NCBI GenBank assembly: GCA_965539935.1
Contig: CBETVX010000031.1
Span: 1 to 33,468, forward strand
Reading direction: 5' to 3'
Length of the DNA stretch: 33,468 nt
Source of the DNA: CBETVX01 sp965539935
GTDB taxonomy: Bacteria > Bacillota > Clostridia > Peptostreptococcales > Caminicellaceae
Positions 17,644-24,996 of the stretch are shown here, one piece after another. Numbering within the stretch: position 1 is the first letter of the stretch; every line of letters begins with the position of its first letter. The notes beneath the pieces were generated by a model, which saw only the letters and a program-made list of their open reading frames with translations, made no database searches and was not told where the DNA came from. The position numbers were made by a program, and so were the translations under genes.

Positions 17644-18354
17644 TTAATCCTCCTTTACATAAGTTCCAATTTTCTCACCTAATATTACTCTTTTTACATT
17701 TCCATGTTCCTTAATACTAAATACTATTATTGGGATTTTATTATCCATACATAGGGATGTTGCAGTTGAATCCATTACTTTTAACCCTCTACTTAATACA
17801 TCTAAATAGGAAAGCTCATCGAATTTGATAGCTTTAGGGTTTATAACTGGATCACTGTCATAAACACCATCGACTTTTTTGGCTAAAAGAATTACTTCAG
17901 CTTCAATTTCAGCTGCACGTAATGATGCAGTAGTATCTGTAGAAAAATATGGGTTTCCTGTTCCTGCTGCAAATATAACAACTCTGCCCTTTTCTAAATG
18001 TCTAATTGCTTTTCTACGAATATACGGTTCTGCAATTTGTCTCATTTCTATTGCAGTCTGTACCCTAGTTAATACTCCTATATTTTCTAAAGCGTCCTGC
18101 AATGCCAAAGAATTAATTACTGTGGCTAACATGCCCATATAATCTGCAGTTGTTCGGTCCATACCTTCACTGCTTCTTCCTCGCCAAAAATTGCCCCCAC
18201 CAACTACAACTGCTACTTCTACACCTAACTCCATTATTTCTTTGATTTGTTCAGCTATAGAATCTATTGTATTTTGATCAATCCCAAATCCTTTTTCTCC
18301 GGATAATGCTTCTCCACTTAGTTTCAGTATTATTCTTTTATATTTGGGGCCCAC
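17644..18354 (-). CDS. pyrH: Uridylate kinase
   Basis: Phosphorylates UMP to UDP for pyrimidine nucleotide supply. It belongs to the amino-acid-kinase family. The 236-residue length is normal. KRIILKLSGEALSG at the N terminus binds phosphate, VVVGGGNFWRGR is the glycine-rich loop, and DRTTADYMGMLATVINSL and TGNPYFSTDTTASLRAAE are diagnostic. The start is GTG at 18354, with GGAGGG 8 bases upstream. An ATG in between (18359) is out of frame. Its own promoter lies at 18387-18415. Confidence 0.97.
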   Translation of the reverse strand: MGPKYKRIILKLSGEALSGEKGFGIDQNTIDSIAEQIKEIMELGVEVAVVVGGGNFWRGRSSEGMDRTTADYMGMLATVINSLALQDALENIGVLTRVQTAIEMRQIAEPYIRRKAIRHLEKGRVVIFAAGTGNPYFSTDTTASLRAAEIEAEVILLAKKVDGVYDSDPVINPKAIKFDELSYLDVLSRGLKVMDSTATSLCMDNKIPIIVFSIKEHGNVKRVILGEKIGTYVKED

Positions 18355-18386
18355 TGCATGTTCCCTCCGTTCTATATATTTTAGAT

Positions 18387-18415
18387 ATTCTATAAAAATA
18401 GAAGAATACCTTCAA
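18387..18415 (-). promoter_or_regulatory. Candidate sigma-A promoter of the pyrH operon
   Basis: Minus strand -35 TTGAAG (18410-18415), a 17-base spacer and -10 TAGAAT (18387-18392), about 30 bases upstream of the pyrH start. This fits the strong tsf terminator just upstream, which means pyrH needs its own promoter. The remainder of the gap (18416-18547) is AT-rich. It holds a second weak TATAAT-like box but no gene that I can see. Confidence 0.6.
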
Positions 18416-18547
18416 TAAATTTAAATAACATTAAAGATTATATTAATTGTTATTTAAACAATTGTATTCATACTTAAGTGATAATGTATTACCTTTTAAA
18501 AATTCAAACTAAGAATTAAAGTTTCTGTTATATTCCATGTGTGTTAG

Positions 18548-18574
18548 AAAAAAGAGAACACAATTGTGTTCTCT
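18548..18574 (-). terminator. Rho-independent terminator of rpsB-tsf
   Basis: A perfect 22-base palindrome, AGAGAACACAATTGTGTTCTCT (18553-18574), is followed on the minus strand by six Ts (18553-18548). It lies 20 bases after the tsf stop codon. This is a classical strong intrinsic terminator. The other strand lacks a comparable T tract, so it works mainly in the tsf direction. Confidence 0.9.
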
Positions 18575-18593
18575 ATCTTAAGTTGTTAAATAG

Positions 18594-19244
18594 TTATTTA
18601 TTTTCAATTTGCTTAGCTACTTCTTCAGCAAAATTCTCTTCTCTCTTTTCTATACCTTCCCCAACTTCAAATCTAGCAAATCTTCTTATATTAATATTTT
18701 CTCCGATTTTTGCAATTTTTTCAGTTAATAATTCTTTAATTGTAATATCAGGATCTTTAATGAATGGTTGTTCTAGTAAACATACTTCTTTAAAGTACTT
18801 CTCTAATCTTCCTTCAACCATTTTATCAACTATCTTTTCAGGTTTACCTTCATTTAAAGCTTGACTTCTTAGTATTTCTCTTTCTTTATTAACAACACTT
18901 TCAGGTATTTCTTCTCTAGTTACAAAAGATGGGTTTGAAGCTGCTATTTGCATAGCTATATCCTTTGCAAAAACTTTAAATTCATCATTTTTTGCAACAA
19001 AATCAGTTTCAGTGTTTATTTCTACTAATACTCCAATTCTACCACCATGTATGTAAGATTGTACAATTCCCTCTGCAGCAACTCTACTAGCTTTTTTTGC
19101 AGCCTTTGCTAATCCTTTTTCTCTTAATATTTCACTGGCCTTCTCAATATCTCCATTTGATTCAACTAAAGCTTTCTTACAATCAAGCATTCCAGCACCA
19201 GTTTTTTGTCTTAATTCTTTTACCATTGCAGCACTTACAGCCAT
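18594..19244 (-). CDS. tsf: Translation elongation factor Ts
   Basis: Guanine nucleotide exchange factor for EF-Tu. Its 216 residues are the short firmicute form. The N-terminal UBA-like domain VKELRQKTGAGMLDCKKALV is diagnostic, followed by EKASEILREKGLAKAAKKA. The core motif ETDFVAKNDEFK lies near residue 78. The ATG at 19244 follows AGGAGGAG. It is cotranscribed with rpsB through a 94-base gap that contains a hairpin and ends at the terminator above. Confidence 0.97.
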   Translation of the reverse strand: MAVSAAMVKELRQKTGAGMLDCKKALVESNGDIEKASEILREKGLAKAAKKASRVAAEGIVQSYIHGGRIGVLVEINTETDFVAKNDEFKVFAKDIAMQIAASNPSFVTREEIPESVVNKEREILRSQALNEGKPEKIVDKMVEGRLEKYFKEVCLLEQPFIKDPDITIKELLTEKIAKIGENINIRRFARFEVGEGIEKREENFAEEVAKQIENK

Positions 19245-19274
19245 TTTTACTCCTCCTCATTCAGTATATGATAA

Positions 19275-19318
19275 AAGGTAAGAGCAGGAAGGGAGAATTT
19301 CCCTAGTACCCTTACCTT
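19275..19318 (-). other. Hairpin in the rpsB-tsf intergenic region
   Basis: AAGGTAAG (19318-19311 on the minus strand) pairs with CTTACCTT (19282-19275), an 8-bp stem. The enclosed arm includes a smaller GGGAAATTCTCCC hairpin (19303-19291). The stem is followed by TTATCATA, a poor terminator tail. It may be a partial terminator or an RNA processing site tuning tsf relative to rpsB. Confidence 0.5.
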
Positions 19319-19338
19319 AAATTCTTCAAAATTATTAA

Positions 19339-20097
19339 TTATTCTTCGTTATTTTCATTTTTTTCTTCAGAATTTATATTTTCGTCATTTACTTCTTCAG
19401 TATTATCATATTGTTCCCCTTGCTTACCTTCAATAACGGCATCAGCTATTTTAGAAGCAATTAATTTTACAGCTCTTATAGCATCGTCATTTCCTGGGAT
19501 TACATAGTCAACTTCATCAGGGTCACAATTTGTATCTACTATTGCTACAAGTGGAATACCAAGAATTTGTGCTTCTTTGATAGCAATTCTTTCTTTACGA
19601 GGGTCTACTATAAAAATAACATCTGGAAGACCATTCATATCCTTAATTCCACCTAAGAACTTTTCTAATTTTTCCTTTTCATGTCTTAATTTGATAACTT
19701 CTTTTTTAGGTAAAACATTAAAAGTTCCATCTTCTTCCATAGTTTCAAGCTCAACTAATCTTTCGATTCTCTTTTTAATAGTATTATAGTTTGTAAGCAT
19801 TCCTCCAAGCCATCTTTGATTTACATAATACATACCACATCTTTTTGCTTCTTTCTCAATGGCTTCTTGAGCTTGTTTTTTTGTTCCTACAAATAATACT
19901 TTTTTTCCTTCAGAAGCTAAATCCTTGATAAAATTGTAAGCTGTTTCAATTTTCTTTACAGTTTTTTGAAGATCAATTATATAGATCCCATTTCTTTCTG
20001 TAAAGATGTATTCAGCCATTTTAGGATTCCATCTTCTAGTTTGATGTCCAAAGTGAACACCAGATTCAAGTAATTGTTTCATTGATATTACTGACAT
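19339..20097 (-). CDS. rpsB: 30S ribosomal protein S2
   Basis: Structural protein of the small subunit, binding last on the platform side of the 30S. MKQLLESGVHFGHQTRRWNPKM, GTKKQAQEAIEKEA and NQRWLGGMLTN are the family signatures, and PDVIFIVDPRKE and the VAIVDTNCDPDEVDYVIPGN segment follow. It has 252 residues, with a long acidic Asn/Glu-rich tail after about residue 225. The ATG at 20097 follows GGAGGTGTAATA. It has its own promoter and a structured leader, described separately. Confidence 0.98.
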   Translation of the reverse strand: MSVISMKQLLESGVHFGHQTRRWNPKMAEYIFTERNGIYIIDLQKTVKKIETAYNFIKDLASEGKKVLFVGTKKQAQEAIEKEAKRCGMYYVNQRWLGGMLTNYNTIKKRIERLVELETMEEDGTFNVLPKKEVIKLRHEKEKLEKFLGGIKDMNGLPDVIFIVDPRKERIAIKEAQILGIPLVAIVDTNCDPDEVDYVIPGNDDAIRAVKLIASKIADAVIEGKQGEQYDNTEEVNDENINSEEKNENNEE

Positions 20098-20099
20098 TA

Positions 20100-20111
20100 T
20101 TACACCTCCAT
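20100..20111 (-). other. Three-codon mini-ORF before rpsB
   Basis: ATG GAG GTG TAA (20111 down to 20100) follows a GGAGG 8 bases upstream, so it has its own good SD. Its stop is 2 bases before the rpsB ATG. The rpsB SD (GGAGGTG) is made of the mini-ORF's own codons. It could couple or limit rpsB initiation, or simply be chance in an SD-rich region. Confidence 0.35.
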
Positions 20112-20123
20112 GGTTTTTTCCTC

Positions 20124-20191
20124 CGCCTCAAGCATCTTTTTAAATAACCCAATTCATATAAATTTGAGCACCATTTAAAAATTTTGAGGCG
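20124..20191 (-). promoter_or_regulatory. Structured 5' leader of rpsB (candidate S2 autoregulatory RNA)
   Basis: On the minus strand CGCCTCAA (20191-20184) pairs with TTGAGGCG (20131-20124), an 8-bp stem. Inside it TTTTTAAAT (20181-20173) pairs with ATTTAAAAA (20145-20137), a 9-bp stem, leaving a 27-base apical arm. The 3' strand of the outer stem runs directly into an SD-like GGAGG. Structured r-protein leaders commonly bind their own protein. That S2 binds here is inference; no family match was tested. Confidence 0.6.
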
Positions 20192-20212
20192 TGCGTATTT
20201 ATTACCTTCTGT

Positions 20213-20242
20213 AGTATATCATATTAAGTTAATAATATGCAA
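20213..20242 (-). promoter_or_regulatory. Sigma-A promoter of rpsB-tsf
   Basis: Minus strand -35 TTGCAT (20237-20242), an 18-base spacer and -10 TATACT (20213-20218). TGA directly before the -10 gives an extended -10 element. The expected start is near 20206, giving a leader of about 109 bases that contains the hairpin at 20124-20191. Confidence 0.7.
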
Positions 20243-20290
20243 TAAAAAAATACATAATCCTTTTAATCTAGATTTATTATCTCCATATAT

Positions 20291-20310
20291 AAAAAAAATA
20301 ACCATATTTT
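20291..20310 (-). terminator. Weak AT-rich terminator candidate at the end of the fla/che operon
   Basis: On the minus strand AAAATA, loop TGGT, TATTTT is followed by four more Ts, about 22 bases after the last gene of the flagellar block. The stem is only 6 A-T pairs, so its strength is doubtful. No better terminator is visible before the rpsB promoter. Confidence 0.3.
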
Positions 20311-20332
20311 ACATACTATACAAATAAAAAAA

Positions 20333-20770
20333 TCAAGATTTATTAATATTTAAAATCAATTGTACTTCACCAATTCCCATGTCCAACTCTTTAGCAATCT
20401 GAGAGTTGGACAGCCCTTTTTTCTTAAGATCGAATATTTTAATACTCCGTGGATCTTTATCAAAGGTATGTTTATTTATCAATTTATTATTTTGTTTAGT
20501 AGTATTTTCAATATTATTAATTCTATTTTGTAAAATATTAATATCTTTTTCAATATGATTAAGCTTACTTTCTATTTGTAAAACAGTATCTGTGAAGCAA
20601 TTATTTAAGTCATTAACAAGTTCTTCCATGGAATCAATAGATTTAACATAGTAATCAAGATAAACTGAATTAGAGAAATTCTTATCATTATGAAAAAATT
20701 CTCTTATCATTAAAGTTACAGCTATAACAAAAGTGATAATTCCTACCCCTAATAAAATATAGTTTATCAT
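20333..20770 (-). CDS. SwrB-position membrane-anchored coiled-coil/HTH protein (DUF6115-like)
   Basis: A protein of about 145 residues. It has an N-terminal membrane segment (about residues 2-22, INYILLGVGIITFVIAVTLM), a coiled coil rich in Asn and Ile (about 45-95), and a short C-terminal helix-turn-helix-like end, KKGLSNSQIAKELDMGIGEV. It sits between the sigD/fapA genes and rpsB, exactly where B. subtilis has swrB (ylxL), a membrane protein that promotes flagellar type III export activation and swarming. The architecture fits; sequence identity was not tested. A GTG at 20782 lacks an SD and overlaps the upstream stop, while the ATG at 20770 follows GGGAGGT, so the latter is taken as the start. 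Confidence 0.75.
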   Translation of the reverse strand: MINYILLGVGIITFVIAVTLMIREFFHNDKNFSNSVYLDYYVKSIDSMEELVNDLNNCFTDTVLQIESKLNHIEKDINILQNRINNIENTTKQNNKLINKHTFDKDPRSIKIFDLKKKGLSNSQIAKELDMGIGEVQLILNINKS

Positions 20771-20781
20771 TTTACCTCCCA

Positions 20782-21078
20782 CTAAACTTTTATATCAATT
20801 AAGTTACCTGTAGATTTTTCATATTTATTATTTTTTGTTAAATTTTTAGATTTAGTTTCTGAAGAATTCAAAAAGTTATTTTTATTTTCTTTAACCAAAG
20901 CACCTTCTTTTTTATCAATATTTTTTACTTTCTTCTGATTCTTTTCATTTATTTTTTTTGATTCATTGAAGGATTGTTGAAGAATAGTTTCTCCTCTATT
21001 TACAAGATTTTGACTTTGGCTAGATACATTTAGGGATTTTGGCAAAAGTACTTGCATATCAATGGGTCTAATTGACAT
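20782..21078 (-). CDS. Small Lys/Asn-rich protein of unknown function in the flagellar operon
   Basis: About 98 residues. The ends look constrained: MSIRPIDMQVLLPKS at the N terminus and NLIDIKV at the C terminus. The middle is low-complexity, rich in Lys, Asn, Glu and Ser, and probably disordered. There is no signal peptide or membrane segment. The ATG at 21078 has AAGGAG 9 bases upstream, whereas the TTG at 21087 overlaps that SD. It lies 14 bases after fapA and its stop abuts the SD of the next gene, so it is cotranscribed with sigD and fapA. From memory, proteins with the same IRPID start occur at this spot in other clostridial fla operons. The function is unknown. Confidence 0.7.
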   Translation of the reverse strand: MSIRPIDMQVLLPKSLNVSSQSQNLVNRGETILQQSFNESKKINEKNQKKVKNIDKKEGALVKENKNNFLNSSETKSKNLTKNNKYEKSTGNLIDIKV

Positions 21079-21092
21079 ATATAACAACTCCT

Positions 21093-22550
21093 TTATGGAT
21101 TTGTTGCCCTTATTTCACCGTTTTCAAGTACCAAAGCTGTTTTTTTAAGTATCTTTTTAATGTTATAATGAGAATTATTAATTCTTATTTTCACACCTGG
21201 GTAAAAGACATTAGAAATTATCTTACAATCACATGATGCTTTTAGAGTTTCATACATGTTATTTATTTTAGATTCGAGCTTATTAGCTTCTTCATTATAT
21301 TGCTGCTTTGTTTTTTCAGTTTTATCAAGAATTGTTTTTAATTGAGTATTATTAGGATCATTTTTATATTGTTTATTAAGTATATCAATAGCTTGATTTA
21401 ACTTTTTCATATTATTTTTTGTTTCAGTATATATTTTTTTTATATTATTCAATTCTTCTAAAAAATTTTCATTAATTCCTAGTCTAAGTTTAGTTATGGT
21501 TCCAATTTGACTTCCTATTGCATAAGCAATTATTTCTTTTTTTGCTTGTATAATTCCACCAACAATCAACCCTTTTTTTATATTTGCCATAATAGTTCCT
21601 TGAGAGTTTACGTCACAATGCATAATAACATCACATTTAATATTTTTTTGTGAAGATACTCTACTTGATTCCATGAATTTGCATTCAATATTTTCATGGG
21701 CCATTACAACTGCTCTATTATATATTCCCTTTTTAATATAAATATTTCCTTTAGCTATAATTTCAGCTCCTTCAACAACACCATTTATTATTACATCTTC
21801 GCCACCTATAACCTTATATCCTGAATTGACATTTCCGTTAATAATAATTTTACCATCAAATTTAATATTACCGGTAGAAACACCTACATCTTGATTTATT
21901 TCCAATACTTTTATAATACTTATTCTATCATCATACTCTATTTTTACAATTCCAACTTCATCGGCAATAAGCTTCAATCCATCATCACTTATTTTTACAT
22001 TTTTGCCTATTTTAAAATTTATATTTTTACCAGGTTTAGCCTTTATAGTTTTACCTGTTACTGTAATTCCATTAATGCCCAATGTAGGAAGTGATTTTTC
22101 AGCTAAAATATCACCTTTATTAATTTGATTAACAAAATTTAAATTTTTGTGGTCGACTTTTCCATTATCTAGTTTTTGAGGTTTAAATTGGCTATCATCA
22201 TGAAAGTTGAAAATTATCTTTCCATCTTTGCCATTTTGATGTTTCTTTCCTTGAGCTATTTTCACACGGTCAACACTTTTACATTCATTAATTATTAAAT
22301 CAATTGTATTATAATCTAATCCATAAGTTATATTTTTTTCTTCTAATATTTTATAAATCATATCCTTATCCAATAGACATTGAGTATTATCACATTTGAT
22401 GGTTAAATAAGCTTCATAATAATCATCAGATAATTCTACTAAAATTGTAGGTAGAGATTTTTCACTTTCTTCATTATTGTTCATAGAAATATTTCCCTTT
22501 TGGTTAATCTTTGATTTATCAATTTGTGAATTGTTAAATGAACTTTCCAT
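21093..22550 (-). CDS. fapA: FapA (DUF342) polymer-forming flagellar assembly protein
   Basis: About 485 residues of the FapA/DUF342 family, found in flagellar operons and linked to flagellar assembly and polar localisation signals; its mechanism is not firmly known. A short Ser/Asn-rich start is followed by the FapA N-terminal domain (about 30-180). Next comes a right-handed beta-helix-like stretch of short repeats (about 205-345, with NGNVNSGYKVIGGEDVIING and AEIIAKGNIYIKKGI). A coiled coil lies at about 365-440, and a small beta C-terminus ends in VLENGEIRATNP. A GTG at 22559 overlaps the sigD stop; the ATG at 22550 follows AGGTGGATAAG and is preferred. Confidence 0.88.
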   Translation of the reverse strand: MESSFNNSQIDKSKINQKGNISMNNNEESEKSLPTILVELSDDYYEAYLTIKCDNTQCLLDKDMIYKILEEKNITYGLDYNTIDLIINECKSVDRVKIAQGKKHQNGKDGKIIFNFHDDSQFKPQKLDNGKVDHKNLNFVNQINKGDILAEKSLPTLGINGITVTGKTIKAKPGKNINFKIGKNVKISDDGLKLIADEVGIVKIEYDDRISIIKVLEINQDVGVSTGNIKFDGKIIINGNVNSGYKVIGGEDVIINGVVEGAEIIAKGNIYIKKGIYNRAVVMAHENIECKFMESSRVSSQKNIKCDVIMHCDVNSQGTIMANIKKGLIVGGIIQAKKEIIAYAIGSQIGTITKLRLGINENFLEELNNIKKIYTETKNNMKKLNQAIDILNKQYKNDPNNTQLKTILDKTEKTKQQYNEEANKLESKINNMYETLKASCDCKIISNVFYPGVKIRINNSHYNIKKILKKTALVLENGEIRATNP

Positions 22551-22551
22551 C

Positions 22552-23298
22552 TTATCCACCTACTTTATAAAATTTTTCAAGTATGTTTTTTAACTTTAAC
22601 ATACATTTTGTATGTATTTGAGAGACTCTAGATTCAGATATGTTTAATATATTAGCTATTTCTTTATATGTAAGTTCAGAAAAATAGTATAATTTAATTA
22701 TTGTTTGTTCACGTTCAGGTAATTTACTTATAGTGTCCATTAAAATCTTTTTCGTTTCTGATTTTAGATAGCTTTCCTCGGGACTAGTATCGTTATCGTT
22801 TGAAGATATACTAAAGTTTGTATTTTCAGAAATCTTCTCATCCAAGGATATAACCGATAATATGGATACATTAGATAAAAATTCACTGAACTCCTCTAAT
22901 GACATTCCTAATTCTTTGGCAATTAGCTCATCCTTAATATCTAATCCGTATTTTCCTTGTAGTTTTTGTATTGCTTGTTCTAATTTTTTATATTTTTGCC
23001 TTGTACTTCTTGGCACCCAGTCTAAACTTCTTAACTGATCTATTATGGCCCCTCTTATTCTAAAATTAGCATATGTTTCAAACTTAATTTTTTTTTCTGG
23101 CTCAAATTTATCTATAGCATCAATTAAACCTAAGATACCATAACTAACTAAATCATCATAATCTACATATGAACTATAAGAATGATATAATCTACCTGCA
23201 ATGATTTTCACTAATTCAATATTTTCTATTATTAGTTGATCTCTTAATTGTTTAGAATTTGTTTTTTTATATTCATTCCATATATCATTGTTAGGCAT
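22552..23298 (-). CDS. sigD: Flagellar/motility sigma factor, sigma-28 family
   Basis: RNA polymerase sigma factor for late flagellar and chemotaxis genes (FliA/SigD). It has 248 residues with regions 2, 3 and 4. Region 2 includes ENIELVKIIAGRLY and DYDDLVSYGILGLIDAIDKF, then FETYANFRIRGAIIDQLR and the family hallmark DWVPRSTRQK. Region 4 includes LPEREQTIIKLYYFSELTYK and the HTH ILNISESRVSQIHTKCM. The ATG at 23298 has AAGGGG about 11 bases upstream, a long spacing. A 98-base gap separates it from cheD. No sigma-28-type promoter (TAAA/GCCGATAT) was recognised in the window. Confidence 0.95.
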   Translation of the reverse strand: MPNNDIWNEYKKTNSKQLRDQLIIENIELVKIIAGRLYHSYSSYVDYDDLVSYGILGLIDAIDKFEPEKKIKFETYANFRIRGAIIDQLRSLDWVPRSTRQKYKKLEQAIQKLQGKYGLDIKDELIAKELGMSLEEFSEFLSNVSILSVISLDEKISENTNFSISSNDNDTSPEESYLKSETKKILMDTISKLPEREQTIIKLYYFSELTYKEIANILNISESRVSQIHTKCMLKLKNILEKFYKVGG

Positions 23299-23336
23299 AA
23301 AATCTTTAACCCCTTTTGCAGGAATTTTGTTATTTG

Positions 23337-23374
23337 ATTATATACAGAAAAAACTATAAATTTAATCTGTATAT
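23337..23374 (-). promoter_or_regulatory. Possible promoter with inverted repeat before sigD
   Basis: In the cheD-sigD gap the minus strand has a perfect TATAAT (23337-23342), with only a poor -35, TTAAAT, 17 bases upstream (23360-23365). A 9-base inverted repeat, ATATACAGA / TCTGTATAT (23374-23366 and 23348-23340), flanks the spacer and overlaps the -10. It may be an operator or an RNA hairpin with a 17-base loop. An extra sigD promoter within the operon is plausible but unproven. Confidence 0.35.
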
Positions 23375-23396
23375 GAAATCCTATTAATTTAATAAA

Positions 23397-23882
23397 TTAG
23401 ATTTCTTTTATTCCATGTCCGATAGTTTTTACAACAAGAATTCCATTTTCAGAATGAAATTCTATAGTTCTACCATAACTACCACCTGTGTCTTCTGATT
23501 TAATAGGAATATTAAGATCATTTAAAATCTTTTTTACTGCAATAGTATTTCTTTCTCCTATTTTCATCATATCATTTTTATTCATAAATGAAAACATTTG
23601 CGCACCACCAGCAATCTTACTAATAAGTCTTTTTCTGTTGGCACCAAGTTTATTCATTTTTGAAATAAGTTCAATAATAGCAGTATCAGCAAATTTAGCT
23701 GTGTTGCTGTTATTTCTAATATTTATACTTGAAGGTAACATAATATGAGCCATTCCGGCTATTTTTAATTTAGGATCATAAATACATATACCAACGCATG
23801 ACCCTAAACCTAAAGTTGTTAAAATATTTGGTGCTGTAGTTACATTTAAATCAGCCATTCCAACTTTAATAATTTTACTCAT
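23397..23882 (-). CDS. cheD: Chemoreceptor glutamine deamidase CheD
   Basis: Deamidates receptor glutamines and binds CheC, raising CheC phosphatase activity. It has 161 residues. The Cys-His-Thr triad is visible: Thr23, Cys29 in GLGSCVGICIYD, and His46 in GMAHIMLPS. KIAGGAQMF and DTGGSYGRTIEFHSENG are family motifs. It starts 8 bases inside the end of cheC, so the partner proteins are translationally coupled. Confidence 0.95.
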   Translation of the reverse strand: MSKIIKVGMADLNVTTAPNILTTLGLGSCVGICIYDPKLKIAGMAHIMLPSSINIRNNSNTAKFADTAIIELISKMNKLGANRKRLISKIAGGAQMFSFMNKNDMMKIGERNTIAVKKILNDLNIPIKSEDTGGSYGRTIEFHSENGILVVKTIGHGIKEI

Positions 23883-24495
23883 ATTCTGCTACTCCTAAAC
23901 TATTTAAAAGTATATCATATGAATCATAATCTGGTACTAGAAAAAAGAAACCTCTAACGTTATCATTACCTTCAATAAATTCAGTTTCAATGATCAGAAT
24001 TTTATCACTTAAACGGCTGAATTGTATAGCTGGCACACTTAATACTGCACCAGCCATGTCTATCGATAATGCAGGTATTGAAATCTTAATATTTAAATTG
24101 GTTAAAGCAGATAATGAAGAGATATATGAGCCAGATAAAATATTACCAATTTCCTGTAAAGCAGATTTTGTAAACTCGTCCAATTCTTTAGTTTCATAAC
24201 CATTCATTATGAGATTAACTAAAGTCTTAGAAGATTCAATATCAAGTAAAAACATAATGCTACCTTCAATATCCCCTTCTATTTTAAAGTATACTGCACT
24301 AACAAGGGTTTCAGGGCCACCAATTAATTCAGGGACTTCTTTTAAATCTAATACATTTACCTTTGGAACATTCATGTCTATTCTTTTATTAATCATCTTT
24401 GAAAGAGCAGTGGCAGCATTACCGGCACCTATATTTCCAATTTCCTTTAATACATCTAAAACAATATTATTTATACGATTCATGTAATCGTCCAT
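23875..24495 (-). CDS. cheC: CheY-P phosphatase CheC
   Basis: Dephosphorylates CheY-P and adjusts chemotactic adaptation, with CheD as partner. It has 206 residues and two phosphatase motifs of the form D/S-x3-E-x2-N: DVLKEIGNIGAGNA (Glu18, Asn21) and SALQEIGNILSGSY (about residues 113-126). Having both is typical of CheC rather than CheX. There is no FliY-type C-terminal domain. The ATG at 24495 follows AGGAGTG. It lies 17 bases after cheW. Confidence 0.95.
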   Translation of the reverse strand: MDDYMNRINNIVLDVLKEIGNIGAGNAATALSKMINKRIDMNVPKVNVLDLKEVPELIGGPETLVSAVYFKIEGDIEGSIMFLLDIESSKTLVNLIMNGYETKELDEFTKSALQEIGNILSGSYISSLSALTNLNIKISIPALSIDMAGAVLSVPAIQFSRLSDKILIIETEFIEGNDNVRGFFFLVPDYDSYDILLNSLGVAEYE

Positions 24496-24512
24496 GTTAA
24501 CACTCCTAAGTT

Positions 24513-24953
24513 CTAAAAATTATCTAAATTATCTATCTCTAAAATTCTTTTAATATCGATTATAATAATAATTTGGTCATTTTTCTTACCAATAAACTTA
24601 ACGTAGCTATCATCAACTTTATTTTTTAGTGTTGGAGATTCATCTATTTCATCACTATTAAGCTGGATAACTTCTGATGAAGAATCAACAATTAATCCCA
24701 CAGTAACGTCATCTAATTTAACAATTATTATTCTTGAATTATCATTGTAATCTCTTTTTTCCAAACCAAATCTAATACGTAAATCTATTACAGGAACTAC
24801 ATTACCCCTTAAGTTGATGACTCCTTTGACAAACTTATCGGTATATGGAACTCTAGTAATGGGCATTATTTTTTCTATTGTTTCAACATTGTGTATATCT
24901 ATTCCATAGTATTCATTGTCAAGTTTAAATAAAACAAACTCTTGACTAGACAT
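24513..24953 (-). CDS. cheW: Chemotaxis coupling protein CheW
   Basis: Links CheA to chemoreceptors. It has 146 residues forming a single CheW/SH3-like domain. EFVLFKLDNEYYGIDIHNVE, ITRVPY, FVKGVINLRGNVVPVIDLR and the DSSSEVI segment are standard. The ATG at 24953 follows AAAAGGAGATG. An AT-rich hairpin lies just upstream in the 85-base gap after cheA. Confidence 0.96.
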   Translation of the reverse strand: MSSQEFVLFKLDNEYYGIDIHNVETIEKIMPITRVPYTDKFVKGVINLRGNVVPVIDLRIRFGLEKRDYNDNSRIIIVKLDDVTVGLIVDSSSEVIQLNSDEIDESPTLKNKVDDSYVKFIGKKNDQIIIIIDIKRILEIDNLDNF

Positions 24954-24970
24954 GTAAACATCTCCTTTTC

Positions 24971-24996
24971 AAATGAATATATAAATATATTCATTT
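24971..24996 (-). other. AT-rich hairpin upstream of cheW
   Basis: AAATGAATATA, loop TTTA, TATATTCATTT on the minus strand is a perfect 11-bp stem, all A-T but for two G-C pairs. It ends about 5 bases before the cheW SD (AAGGAG). It has no T tract, so it is unlikely to be a terminator. It could protect a processed RNA end or affect cheW translation. Confidence 0.5.

Noticed and set aside
18548..18580. Palindrome at 18553-18574 as a protein-binding operator
   Set aside because: The symmetric 22-base repeat is followed by six Ts just after tsf, so an intrinsic terminator explains it fully.
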